Shown here in pieces: positions 8,435-17,739 of a DNA stretch of 35,003 nt. Origin of the DNA: Candidatus Harrisonbacteria bacterium (GTDB lineage: Bacteria > Patescibacteriota > Minisyncoccia > UBA6257 > 1-14-0-10-40-38); contig JAHFLD010000003.1 of assembly GCA_023245035.1 (NCBI GenBank), forward strand, positions 119,736-154,738. Reading direction: 5' to 3'. A program made the position numbers and the translations under genes. The notes below the pieces were generated by a model, which worked only from the letters and a program-made list of their open reading frames with translations, ran no database searches and was not told where the DNA came from. Numbering within the stretch: position 1 is the stretch's first letter; the number at the start of each line of letters is the position of its first letter.

Positions 8435-9301
8435 ATGACGGAGCCGGTTATTGTTTTTGAAAATGCCGATCTGCTGGTGATTAACAAGCCGGCGGGGATG
8501 CTGGTGCATGGGATGGCGCGGGGCGTGGGGGATAGGGCAAAGGGCGCGGGGTATAAAAAACAGAGAGTTCAAGATGCGAATTTGGACGTAAAAACAGAAT
8601 TAAATCCAAACATCTCCCCCCAACCATCAACCCCAAAACCTCATCAAGAATCTACTTTTGTTGATTGGCTTCTTGAAAAATATCCGGAGATAAAAAATGT
8701 GGGCGATCATAGCCATTTGGCGGGAGAGTTTGAGCAAAAAACTTTTGATCGGCCGGGAATTGTGCATCGTTTGGATCGGGAGACTTCGGGCGTGATGGTC
8801 GTCGCCAAAAATCAGCCGACTTTTAATTTTTTAAAAAAACTTTTTCAGGGGCGGGAGATTCATAAAACCTATCTGGCGCTGGTATGGGGATTGGTAAAAG
8901 CGGATCGCGGGGTGATTGATAAGGTCATTAGCATTAAAGACGGCTCGGTTAAGCGAACCGTCGGGCGCGGCAAGATGCCGCGCGAAGCGATCACGGAATA
9001 CGAGGTGGTGAGGCGTTGTCGGAGCGGAGAGCAAGCCATGACCTTGCTTAGGGTTTCGCCCAAGACCGGGCGAACTCACCAGATTCGAGTGCATCTTAAT
9101 TCAATCGGACATCCGGTGGTTGGCGATAAGCTTTATGGTAAAAAAAAGGAAACACTGGGACTTATGAGGCATTTTTTGCACGCCGAGTCGCTGGAATTGC
9201 CGTTGCCGACCGGTGAGAGAATTACGGTTGCCGCTGACCTGCCGGCGGAGCTGACTGCAGCTTTAGAAAGAGTTCAAGCCGACCCGGGGGATTCTGATTG
9301 A
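8435..9301 (+). CDS. RluA-family 23S rRNA/tRNA pseudouridine synthase with an insertion after NKPAGMLVHG
   Basis: NKPAGMLVHG, GIVHRLDRETSGVMVVAKN, KTGRTHQIRVHLNSIGHPVVGDKLYG. Confidence 0.92.
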   Translation: MTEPVIVFENADLLVINKPAGMLVHGMARGVGDRAKGAGYKKQRVQDANLDVKTELNPNISPQPSTPKPHQESTFVDWLLEKYPEIKNVGDHSHLAGEFEQKTFDRPGIVHRLDRETSGVMVVAKNQPTFNFLKKLFQGREIHKTYLALVWGLVKADRGVIDKVISIKDGSVKRTVGRGKMPREAITEYEVVRRCRSGEQAMTLLRVSPKTGRTHQIRVHLNSIGHPVVGDKLYGKKKETLGLMRHFLHAESLELPLPTGERITVAADLPAELTAALERVQADPGDSD

Positions 9302-11288
9302 CATAGCGGTAGATTGTTTCTTGATTTTCCGACCAAATAAATCCAAGCGGCGCCTCGAGGGTGATGTCGAGAGCGGCCTTGCTGCCGGATTGTTTTTCAA
9401 AAATAAAATTATAGACGGCGTTGTCGCTGATGGCCGGGCCGACTCGGATGTATTGCAATTCGGTTTTTTTATTTTGGCCTTTTTCGAGCGCGGTCCAGCC
9501 GGCAAAGCCGGTTTTGCCGAACTCGGTGAGTTGGGCAATAGCAAGAAGCGGAATTTTTTCTTCACTTGATTCAATGTTTTCGATGTCAGGGTCACTGGCC
9601 CAGCCCTTGGTCGCGTATATTTTTTTGACAGAGGGCGCTTTTTTATCGGTAAATCCCGCGGCATATTCCGCGACTGCGCCTTCGGGTACCAGCACGGTTA
9701 GATAGTTGTGGTTTATGGCGCGATACCAAGGATCTTTTTCTTTATTGCCCTCGTGGGTTCGATCAATGGTCAGGTAATTGTCTATTTTTCCACTGGCATT
9801 GAGTTTGCTGGAGAGAATGATTTTTTCTTTGATGACGGCGTCGGTCTTGCCGCCGCCGATGTTAGCGTTGATCGCGGCAAGGTAATCGCCCAAGAAGACC
9901 CCGGGAGTTTCTTTGATGTTGCCGGCAATTCCGTTTTGCAAGACGTATTTCTGCAGGCGCTCATCCTTGAGATAGATCATGATATCTTTGGAGCCGACGA
10001 GTTCCGCCAGAATCTGCCGGAACTCTTTTTTGGAGGCGTGACCGGCGAGTCCCGCTAGCAGTTTTGGGGCAAGTGTTTTGAGAATTCGCTTTGGTTCGCC
10101 GGCGCGCTTGTCCTTGCCGGCTTCAACTTCTTTTTGTACCTCGCGTAAAAAATTGTCTTGGCTTATGGTCAGGTCATATTCTGGAAGTTTAATGGGACCG
10201 GTCAGGGTTAATAGTTTTTCGATTACGCCGGTATTCATCGCGATAAGGCCGTCGAAAGTCGTTAGTCTTTCGCGATATATTTTTGACTGTTCAAGAAAGC
10301 CCAGAATTTTTTTGGCAGAGGTTGGAAAGTCAAAAAACCAATTCGCGTCGCGGGCGGCCCAGTTGGTTACGATCCCTTGGAGGGGTTTTGGCGGAATGAT
10401 TTTGGCGTCTAACTGGCCGTCGGGGTCGTAGATATCGGTAACGGTTACGTTGTCTAGACTGCCTTTTTTTGTAATCAGGTCGGCGTAACTGCCGATAAAG
10501 CCGCCGCCCGGACGCATTTCCGAGGGGTTTTGAAAGACGATGGCAAAGTGTCGTTCGAGGTTGGTGTCGAGAACGCTCAAAATCGTGGCGAGCAGATCGG
10601 CTTTTTCCCGCAGATTATCTTGGGCGTTGGCCAGAGTGGCAAGTCCACCGTCTGGCATGAGGCGGGCGATTGAGGTGGAATGCTGAAGGTTGCTTGTGGT
10701 GACGGCGATTGTGGTCAGGCTATTTTTGATGGATTGAATTTTGGCGATTAATTTTTCTCCTTCGCGGTTCAGTATCCAGCTTAGACTGTTTTCCGAGAGG
10801 GAGTTTAATTCCGAAGCGGCAGAGACGGCGGAGGCGCTCGCGGTGCCGATATTTTTGATGGTTTGGGGAATGGCTTTGAGCGCCGGAATGATTTTTCCCC
10901 AGAGCGAAGAAAATTGCGGAATGGCGATCTGATTGGCGCGAGTGCTGATGGTCTGTATTTGATTATCAATAGCGCTCAAAGCCCGTTCTGCTTTTGCCGG
11001 CTCAAAAGTTCGCATGGCCGTTACGGCATTTTTAATCTCCCGCTCCAAGCCGTTTTTGGCCTGCAGTGAAATGGTTTGGAGATGCCAGAGGCCGACGGCG
11101 TAGAGCGCGGCGCTCAAAAGCAAGAGGCCGGCAAAAACCAGGCCTGATATTTTAAGATAACGGCGCAGTCTTGGATGCTCTGTTTTTTCCGCGTCATCAT
11201 CGGTGCTTGCTTCTTTGCTCCACGCCAGGTGGCGGAGCGGGCGCTCCAAGTTTTTTTTGCGGCGAAGGTCAGCGGTGGTGCGGCGCAT
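9222..11288 (-). CDS. DUF4012 domain-containing membrane protein
   Basis: FAIVFQNPSEMRPGGGFIGSYADLITKKG and DANWFFDFPTSA motifs; N-terminal TM helix. Confidence 0.85.
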   Translation of the reverse strand: MRRTTADLRRKKNLERPLRHLAWSKEASTDDDAEKTEHPRLRRYLKISGLVFAGLLLLSAALYAVGLWHLQTISLQAKNGLEREIKNAVTAMRTFEPAKAERALSAIDNQIQTISTRANQIAIPQFSSLWGKIIPALKAIPQTIKNIGTASASAVSAASELNSLSENSLSWILNREGEKLIAKIQSIKNSLTTIAVTTSNLQHSTSIARLMPDGGLATLANAQDNLREKADLLATILSVLDTNLERHFAIVFQNPSEMRPGGGFIGSYADLITKKGSLDNVTVTDIYDPDGQLDAKIIPPKPLQGIVTNWAARDANWFFDFPTSAKKILGFLEQSKIYRERLTTFDGLIAMNTGVIEKLLTLTGPIKLPEYDLTISQDNFLREVQKEVEAGKDKRAGEPKRILKTLAPKLLAGLAGHASKKEFRQILAELVGSKDIMIYLKDERLQKYVLQNGIAGNIKETPGVFLGDYLAAINANIGGGKTDAVIKEKIILSSKLNASGKIDNYLTIDRTHEGNKEKDPWYRAINHNYLTVLVPEGAVAEYAAGFTDKKAPSVKKIYATKGWASDPDIENIESSEEKIPLLAIAQLTEFGKTGFAGWTALEKGQNKKTELQYIRVGPAISDNAVYNFIFEKQSGSKAALDITLEAPLGFIWSENQETIYRYVNQNPPGRLELFLKLQSAPPAGQRQP

Positions 11289-12408
11289 ATTGCTCGATTA
11301 TTTCCAGGGTTTTTTTGGCGGTTATCTGCCAGCGAAAGAGGGCGCTGTTTTTGAGTCCTCCGGCAATTTGTCGCGAGCGAAGATTTTGATTGGTGTTTAG
11401 TTCGTCGATAGCCGAAGCGAGCGCTACCGGATCCCAAGGGTTCACGTAGCTCGCGCTCCGCTTGAGGATTTCCGGGAGGGAGGTGCGATCACTAACCACG
11501 ACCGGAGTGCCGCAGATCTGGGCTTCAAGCGGGGGAAAGCCAAATCCCTCAAAGAATGACGGATACACAAAGACCCTGGCTCCAGTATACAGGATTTTTT
11601 TATCAACCTCCGCGACCTCTCCCCAGAAGATGATGTCTTTCAGGTGGGGTGAAAGTTTGGCTTCGGCGATTATGTTTTTATAAAGCCAACCTTTTTTTCC
11701 GGCCAGGATAAGACGGTATTTTTTGTAAGCGGGCTGTTTTTTGAGAAGGTTAAAGGCTCGGATGATCGCCGGAATATTTTTTCTGGGCTCAAGCGTGCCG
11801 AGGTAGAGAATGTAGGGATTATTCAAGTCGGGCGACTTATTTTTTTCACGAGTTAAATCGGTTGCGGGTCGGAGATCTGGATTGACGCCCGAGTGGACGA
11901 CGCTGATTTTTTCCGGCGGCAGGCCCAGGTGTTCGATTAAGTCTTGGCGAGTGTATTCGGACACGGCGATAATGTGCGAGGCCGCGCGTGCTTGGTTTTC
12001 CCATCTTTGGAAGCGATGCCAGATTTTTTGGCGAAAAGAAAAAAAATCCGGGTGGCGGACAAAAGAAATATCGTGAAAGGTGATGACGCGCGGGGTTTTG
12101 TCGGCGACGATAAAATTAAAGTGCGGGCTAAAAATTACGTCAGCCGATGTTTGCCGCCCCAAATCCGGTTGGCTAAAAAGCCCCATGCTTAAATTGAGCG
12201 CTCGATTGGGAATCCGCCAGTTGATGATCTTGTCTTCGTGGCCCGATAAGGTTTTTGGCAGGGGTTTTTTACGGCCACTATTATAGAATAAGAGATAGTC
12301 GTTTTTGCGATCCAATTCCAGTAGATTCAAGGTAAGCGCTTGCACATATTCGCCGATACCGGAATTAACCGCGGGGTTAAGAGAGCGGATATCAATCAGA
12401 ATCCTCAT
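11269..12408 (-). CDS. GT4-family glycosyltransferase
   Basis: MRILIDIRSLNPAVNSGIGEYVQAL, YLGTLEPRKNIPAIIRAF, VYPSFFEGFGFPPLEAQICGTPVVVSDRTSLPEI. Confidence 0.93.
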   Translation of the reverse strand: MRILIDIRSLNPAVNSGIGEYVQALTLNLLELDRKNDYLLFYNSGRKKPLPKTLSGHEDKIINWRIPNRALNLSMGLFSQPDLGRQTSADVIFSPHFNFIVADKTPRVITFHDISFVRHPDFFSFRQKIWHRFQRWENQARAASHIIAVSEYTRQDLIEHLGLPPEKISVVHSGVNPDLRPATDLTREKNKSPDLNNPYILYLGTLEPRKNIPAIIRAFNLLKKQPAYKKYRLILAGKKGWLYKNIIAEAKLSPHLKDIIFWGEVAEVDKKILYTGARVFVYPSFFEGFGFPPLEAQICGTPVVVSDRTSLPEILKRSASYVNPWDPVALASAIDELNTNQNLRSRQIAGGLKNSALFRWQITAKKTLEIIEQYAPHHR

Positions 12409-12474
12409 GTCTTCACGCTATCATTCCTTGATTTTCTTGCAAATTTTATCAATCGGGTGTAGGATCATTTTCTT

Positions 12475-12795
12475 ATGATTGATGTCCAAATTTTGCCCAA
12501 GATCAAGCCCGGCGCCATGGTGCGCGTTTTTGAGAAGGTTAAAGAGGGCGATAAAGAGCGAATAGCTCGGTTTGAGGGCGTGGTGCTTGCGCGAAAACAC
12601 GGTTCGGAAGCCGGGGCGACTTTTACCGTGCGCGGTACGGTAGCGGAAATTGGCGTCGAAAAATTGTATCCGATTCATTCCCCGGTGATTGATAGTGTCC
12701 AAGTGACGAGCTCGCCAAAAAAGGTGCATCGCGCCAAGCTTTATTACATTCGCGATATTTCGCGGAAGCGTCTCCGCCAGAAGTTAGGATTGTAA
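12475..12795 (+). CDS. rplS: 50S ribosomal protein L19
   Basis: GAMVRVFEKVKEGDKERIARFEGVVLARK, GVEKLYPIHSPVIDSVQV, KLYYIRD. Confidence 0.96.
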   Translation: MIDVQILPKIKPGAMVRVFEKVKEGDKERIARFEGVVLARKHGSEAGATFTVRGTVAEIGVEKLYPIHSPVIDSVQVTSSPKKVHRAKLYYIRDISRKRLRQKLGL

Positions 12796-12868
12796 TTTGC
12801 GAAGTTATAAATTTTGATTCTTTCGCCGATTTGTTAGGCGACGTTTCGTGGGTTAAAATCTTAAACAA

Positions 12869-12952
12869 GCCCGGGTGGCGAAACGGCAGACGCACTACCT
12901 TGAGGTGGTAGCGCCGAAAGGCGTGCAGGTTCAACTCCTGTCCCGGGCACCA
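12869..12952 (+). tRNA. tRNA-Leu(GAG), CCA encoded
   Basis: GCCCGGG...CCCGGGC-A-CCA; anticodon stem CTACC-TTGAGGT-GGTAG; long variable arm; T-arm GCAGGTTCAACTCCTGT. Confidence 0.93.
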
Positions 12953-13000
12953 GAACAGAACTTAACGACTTTGAAATTTTTTTGCGTTAGGCGTTTTTTC

Positions 13001-13031
13001 AAAAAAAACCGCCCAGCTTTGCGGCTGGGCG
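13001..13031 (-). terminator. Rho-independent terminator of minus-strand gene 13040..13642
   Basis: CGCCCAGC-CGCAAA-GCTGGGCG then T8 on the minus strand. Confidence 0.8.
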
Positions 13032-13039
13032 TTGACGAG

Positions 13040-13642
13040 CTAGGCGGCCAAGAGGAGCCAACCGTTCCTGTTTTTTAGGAGCGGCATATATTCCATGGCG
13101 AGATCGGCGAGCGGAGAGAGATGTTGCGTTTGGTCGTGGCGTTCCAGCAGGTAGAAGGCGAAGAGATAGAAGAGAATGCCGTGCAAATTGACGTGAGCGG
13201 TGGAGCGAATGAGCGTATTCCAATCGGTGGCGATTTTGCCGGCGATTCCCTTGGTGCAGTCGGTTCCGATGATTCCGTGGAGTTTTCCGGTCAACATCAG
13301 ACGCGTCGCGGTATTGAGAACTTTAATCTCGGCGAAGTGCTTGCGGGCCAAAGCATCCACGAGCGGTACGGCTTCCATGTCAACAATCGTTTTCGGTTTG
13401 GCGTGCTGGCGCGAGATGAGGACGACTTCGGTGGTCTCACATCCGACTGCTTGGCAAATGATTCGGGCCGTCGCTCCCTTGTTGCAATCTCCGGCATCCC
13501 GCAGCGGATACATCGTGTGTTCCGGCTGGCTGAGTCTCTCGAGTCGGTTCAAAATCGGCACGATCTCGTTCCGGAAGGTTATCGGTGTTATCCGACCCTC
13601 CAGAAACTCTCGCAGTTGCAGGACAGCCGATCGTTCACTCAT
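13040..13642 (-). CDS. Hypothetical protein, no family recognised
   Basis: 200-aa ORF with a matching terminator directly downstream. Confidence 0.6.
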   Translation of the reverse strand: MSERSAVLQLREFLEGRITPITFRNEIVPILNRLERLSQPEHTMYPLRDAGDCNKGATARIICQAVGCETTEVVLISRQHAKPKTIVDMEAVPLVDALARKHFAEIKVLNTATRLMLTGKLHGIIGTDCTKGIAGKIATDWNTLIRSTAHVNLHGILFYLFAFYLLERHDQTQHLSPLADLAMEYMPLLKNRNGWLLLAA

Positions 13643-13798
13643 GAGATTCTGATCTCCTGTAGAAGCGGGTCAAGTTGTCAAAGAGCCGTATTGAACGAAA
13701 ATGAGCCTTTCGCAAAGCTCATTGGACTATGATAATCATTTTGCCCCGGAAGTCAATATTTACTAAATTTACTAAAAAACTCGCCACATAACTATTGG

Positions 13799-14008
13799 TT
13801 ATTTGGTTTTTTCGATGGCCAGATTGATAATTTCCGCGAGTAGCTGGTTTTCCGGTTTAGAGAAGTTTTCCGGTGTGAATAAGCTGCCGGTTTTGGTTTT
13901 TTGCGGCAGTGCTTCGGGCGAAGCTTTAAGCGAATTGTGGCCGACTACCAATCCCAGGAGCGCAGTGATGGAGATGGTGACGATGGCGGATTTTTTGGTA
14001 ATTTTCAT
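13799..14008 (-). CDS. Small secreted/membrane-anchored protein
   Basis: MKITKKSAIVTISITALLGLVVG signal-like N-terminus; 69 aa. Confidence 0.5.
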   Translation of the reverse strand: MKITKKSAIVTISITALLGLVVGHNSLKASPEALPQKTKTGSLFTPENFSKPENQLLAEIINLAIEKTK

Positions 14009-14023
14009 AACGACAATTTCCGA

Positions 14024-14632
14024 TTAGTGTTTTTGCGTTGGTAGCCAGACAATATTTTCCGCCGTTTTTTCGAGGTGCTTCATTTTGAGGAGTGTTCCGT
14101 CGGCAAAAATGATTTCCGCGTTTTGGACGAGGCCGTTCATGTCGCTTTCAAGCGCGTAGGAGATTGCTTGGCTTTCATCAGCACTTTCATCTTTGACGTT
14201 GACGGCCGTTCCCTCCTCGCGAGTGTGGCATTTTTTTATTTCCCGGGTTTCGCGCGCCGTTTTTTGGGTATCAGATTGAATCCGCGGAGCAGGCAGACAT
14301 CGATCGGCAATTTCCACGGTTGAAAAGCCGGTTGAGCGGTAGATTTCGCCGTTTATGGCGATGATGGTTAAGGTTATCCCGTTTAGATTATTGAAACCGA
14401 TAGGGTAGAGGCGGATATTGCCGAAGACGGCCAGTACGTCGTGATCAAGTTCGCGGCAGGCTTTGGTTGACGGGTCGGTGGAACAGAAGCTGGCGCGAAT
14501 GGCTTTTTCGATAACCGCCGTGCGCACGGTTTCTTTGGTTATGGTAACGCCGGAGGCTTGGCGAATGAGAAGGACTGGCACTAAAGCGAGCAGAATGGCG
14601 ATTCCTGCCGTGAGGAGAAGTTTTTTACTCAT
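14024..14632 (-). CDS. Hypothetical membrane-anchored protein
   Basis: MSKKLLLTAGIAILLALVPVLLIRQ hydrophobic N-terminus; internal ATG favoured over the track start at 14680. Confidence 0.5.
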   Translation of the reverse strand: MSKKLLLTAGIAILLALVPVLLIRQASGVTITKETVRTAVIEKAIRASFCSTDPSTKACRELDHDVLAVFGNIRLYPIGFNNLNGITLTIIAINGEIYRSTGFSTVEIADRCLPAPRIQSDTQKTARETREIKKCHTREEGTAVNVKDESADESQAISYALESDMNGLVQNAEIIFADGTLLKMKHLEKTAENIVWLPTQKH

Positions 14633-14684
14633 AGGCAGGCATTGTATGCCTAACCGGCGGGCTGTCAAATACGAACTCAAACGT

Positions 14685-15368
14685 TTAGGATTTTATCTCG
14701 TAGTCCTTGAACAGCTTGGGGAGCATCATTTCCGGGCGCCATTCTTTTTGGAGGCGAACAATATTGGCGTGAGTTTGGTACTTGCCCTCATGGTGATAGT
14801 CGTGATCAAGGACCGGTTCCACTTCAAAGAAGGCGATTTGGGCGATGCGACGGCCGACGACGAGCGGGATTTGGTAGTAGCGGCTGTTGTTGGTAATTTC
14901 CATAGTCCAGCGATTTATATAGCCAACATCACCCCAGCCGGCGCACTTACAAACTTCCAAAAAATTGCGTCCCCAGCTGGAGCGAGCCTTCATCATGGTG
15001 GTGACGATACCGTTGCCGCCGCCGATAAACTCTCGGGTATGTCCAAGGATCGTTTCGCCGGGCGCGATCCAAATAACTTTGTCCGCGGGTGAGATTCCCG
15101 ATTGAAGTTCCGGGTGTTCGCCATGACGAGTGAGCCACTCTTTCATCGGCCGAGCGGTTTCGAACTTGGCGCCCCAAACGCGTTTTACCTCTTGTTCCGA
15201 ATAGGGATTGTAAATAGTGTAGCCTTCTTGCGGGCGGGTTTCCCGGTAGTAGTTTTCTCCAAGCGTAACGTCGTAGCTTACTGTTCCCAGATTTTTTTGG
15301 TTGAACGGAGTGATGACGATATTTCCTTTTTTTTGATGGCGCAGAATGGCGGTGTTGGAAAGTAGCAT
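14685..15368 (-). CDS. dCTP deaminase / dUTPase-like protein
   Basis: MLLSNTAILRH, YDVTLGENYY, APGETILGHTREFI, KARSSWGRNFLEV, GDVGYINRWTMEITNN. Confidence 0.8.
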   Translation of the reverse strand: MLLSNTAILRHQKKGNIVITPFNQKNLGTVSYDVTLGENYYRETRPQEGYTIYNPYSEQEVKRVWGAKFETARPMKEWLTRHGEHPELQSGISPADKVIWIAPGETILGHTREFIGGGNGIVTTMMKARSSWGRNFLEVCKCAGWGDVGYINRWTMEITNNSRYYQIPLVVGRRIAQIAFFEVEPVLDHDYHHEGKYQTHANIVRLQKEWRPEMMLPKLFKDYEIKS

Positions 15369-15427
15369 ATTTTTTCTTTTACTTTATCACGATTTCGCGG
15401 TGGCTCATATTTTGTTAGACTGACGCG

Positions 15428-15958
15428 GTGCAGGAATATACTTTGACTGGCATAGTGCTCGATAAGTTGCCGTTTAAGGAGCAGGACGTTACTTGCGTCT
15501 TGTATACCGAGGAGTTGGGACGAATTCGCGCCACGGCCCATGGCGGCCGCAAGATTACCTCCAAACTTTCGGCTCACCTGGAGCCACTCAACGTTTCGCA
15601 GATACGTTTGGTGGGCGGGGTTTTGACCGAGGGCGGCGGTTTGCGTTTTTCGATTGCCGACGCGCTGACTCTTTATCGGCTTGATGCCGGATTTTTTCCA
15701 CTTATAAATATGGTGGCGCGAATGACTCCTTGGCAGGAGCCGGATCCGGATTTGTGGCAGTTGTTGATTGCGGGCGGGCCACTTCCTTCCGGACGGCAAT
15801 TGCTTTCGGTTTTGGGATTTGATCCGCAGAACGCGCGTTGCGAGCTCTGTGGCCAAAGCGGAGTCACTTATTTTATATTTGATGGTTTTTTCTATACTTG
15901 CGCCGCTTGTCCGCCGCCCATAGCTTCGCCGGCTGATTATTTTGAATTTACCGCTTAA
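15428..15958 (+). CDS. recO: DNA repair protein RecO (short form, GTG start)
   Basis: YTLTGIVLDKLPFKEQDVTCVLYTEELGRIRATAHGGRKITSKLSAHLEPL; CELCG...CAAC zinc motif. Confidence 0.85.
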   Translation: MQEYTLTGIVLDKLPFKEQDVTCVLYTEELGRIRATAHGGRKITSKLSAHLEPLNVSQIRLVGGVLTEGGGLRFSIADALTLYRLDAGFFPLINMVARMTPWQEPDPDLWQLLIAGGPLPSGRQLLSVLGFDPQNARCELCGQSGVTYFIFDGFFYTCAACPPPIASPADYFEFTA

Positions 15959-15976
15959 CGGTTTATACTGGTAGAG

Positions 15977-17698
15977 ATGTTTCGCCGACCGCTCGTAATA
16001 GGGGTCTTTGCTTTTTTTCTGTTGCTTTCGGGGGTGCTGGTTTTTTTGTGGTACCAGTCGCACACCGCCCAAGGTTTGACACTGGGGCTTATCGTTCCGG
16101 AGAGGGTTTTAATCGGCGTGCCGTTTGATTTGAAGGTGACTTTGAGCAACGATTCAAGCAATGTTTTAAATGATGCCAGGCTGAAGCTTTTTTTGCCGGA
16201 TGGCGTGATTTTCGCGGGTGAGTCGGAGGATAAGCGCCTGCGAGCAAAACCGCTGGGTAATTTAGGGGCGGGAAGCTCCAGCGAGGAGACGATTAGCTTG
16301 CTCGCGCTCGATGGGGAAAACACTTTACAGGCGGTGCGGGCGACGGTGGATTATCTGCCGACATCGCTGGGCGGACGCTTTGAGCGTACCGAGAAGGCCG
16401 CTTTTACCATTTTTGGACAAAGCGTGGCGGTGGATATGACGCCGCCCAAGAAAATTTTTAGCGGGGAGGATTTTGAGTTTGAGGTGGTTTATAAAAATAT
16501 TTCCACCGAAGATATTCCGACCTTGGCGTTGACCTTGGATTATCCAAACGCTTTCAAGTTGGTTAGTTCTTCAATCGCGCCCGAGCCGGGAAGTTCAACT
16601 TGGAAGATTTTTGACCTCAAGCCGGGTGTTGAGGGGCGGTTTAAACTCAAGGGACGGCTTATCGGTCCCGAGAACGCTTTTTATGATTTAGTAATCCGCG
16701 CCGAGCGTGATTTTTCGGGACGAGTATATTTGGTGCGCTCGACGCAGGCGGCGATTGCCATCGCGCCGTCGCCACTCGCGTTTTCCATAGATTTGAACAG
16801 TGATCCGAATTATATCGTTCAACCCGGGGACGATTTAAACTACGTCTTGCGTTATCGGAATGGAACGGATGTGGCGCTTAAGGATGTGATTATTCGCGCC
16901 CGACTTCTTGGCGAGATGTTTGATCTGACCCAGTTAATCTCTGATGCTTCGTTGCGGGCGTCGGATAACACGCTAATTTGGACGGCGGGAGTCGCTCCGG
17001 AGCTGGCCTTGCTTCAGCCGGGAGCTTCCGGATCGGTGACCTTTCGCTTGCGGGCGCTGCAACAATATCCAATTAAGAGGTTTAGCGACCGTAATTTTAC
17101 TTTGCGGATTTCGGCCGAGATTGAGTCGCCAACGGTGCCCAGATTTGTGGGTTCCAGCAAGACGACGACTTTGGTGAAATTGGAATCTAAAGTCGCGGGG
17201 AGGGTGGCGATTTCGGCGCAGGCGTTTTTCCGCGATGCCGCTTCGGGGATTCTAAACAAGGGGTCGTTGCCGCTTGCGGTTGGCAACGCGACGCAGTTTA
17301 CTTTGCATTGGAAGGTGACTAATTTTAGTACGGATGTCCGTGATTTGACCTTGCGAGCCTCTTTGGGCGGAAACGTTCGAGCGACCGGCGTAATCAAGAG
17401 CAATGGAGCAACGACTCCGACCTACAACGAGCGGACGCAGGAGCTGGCGTGGAACATTCCTAAAATCGGAGCGACCAAGGGCGTGCTCGACGAACCGCTG
17501 GAGGCGATTATTCAAGTGGAGGCGATTCCGGGATTGAATCAAGTCGGGCAGTATCTTAAACTGCTTCAGCTGACCAGCGGATCGGCAACCGATGATTTTA
17601 CCGGTCAAAAAATTGAGTTTCAGGCGCCGGAGGTGACAACGCTTTTGGCCTCTGATCCGACGGTGCAATCCAACCAAGGTGTAGTCAAAGCTCAATAG
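15977..17698 (+). CDS. Membrane-anchored protein with repeated Ig-like/DUF11-type domains
   Basis: N-terminal TM followed by repeated beta-rich modules (GEDFEFEVVYKNIS, GDDLNYVLRYRNGTDVALKDVIIRARL, TQFTLHWKVTNFSTDVRDLTLRASL). Confidence 0.65.
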   Translation: MFRRPLVIGVFAFFLLLSGVLVFLWYQSHTAQGLTLGLIVPERVLIGVPFDLKVTLSNDSSNVLNDARLKLFLPDGVIFAGESEDKRLRAKPLGNLGAGSSSEETISLLALDGENTLQAVRATVDYLPTSLGGRFERTEKAAFTIFGQSVAVDMTPPKKIFSGEDFEFEVVYKNISTEDIPTLALTLDYPNAFKLVSSSIAPEPGSSTWKIFDLKPGVEGRFKLKGRLIGPENAFYDLVIRAERDFSGRVYLVRSTQAAIAIAPSPLAFSIDLNSDPNYIVQPGDDLNYVLRYRNGTDVALKDVIIRARLLGEMFDLTQLISDASLRASDNTLIWTAGVAPELALLQPGASGSVTFRLRALQQYPIKRFSDRNFTLRISAEIESPTVPRFVGSSKTTTLVKLESKVAGRVAISAQAFFRDAASGILNKGSLPLAVGNATQFTLHWKVTNFSTDVRDLTLRASLGGNVRATGVIKSNGATTPTYNERTQELAWNIPKIGATKGVLDEPLEAIIQVEAIPGLNQVGQYLKLLQLTSGSATDDFTGQKIEFQAPEVTTLLASDPTVQSNQGVVKAQ

Positions 17699-17739
17699 AT
17701 ATGATTTCCAAAAAAACCGAAGAACAGGGAGAAAATAAA

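Noticed and set aside
13700-13735. AATGAGCC-TTTCGCAAA-GCTCATT hairpin upstream of gene 13040..13642
   Set aside because: Short stem, no U-run or repeated copy seen; insufficient evidence for a regulatory call.
15278-16072. Minus-strand 264-aa ORF over recO
   Set aside because: Very basic, low-similarity composition; antisense to recO, which has clear family motifs.
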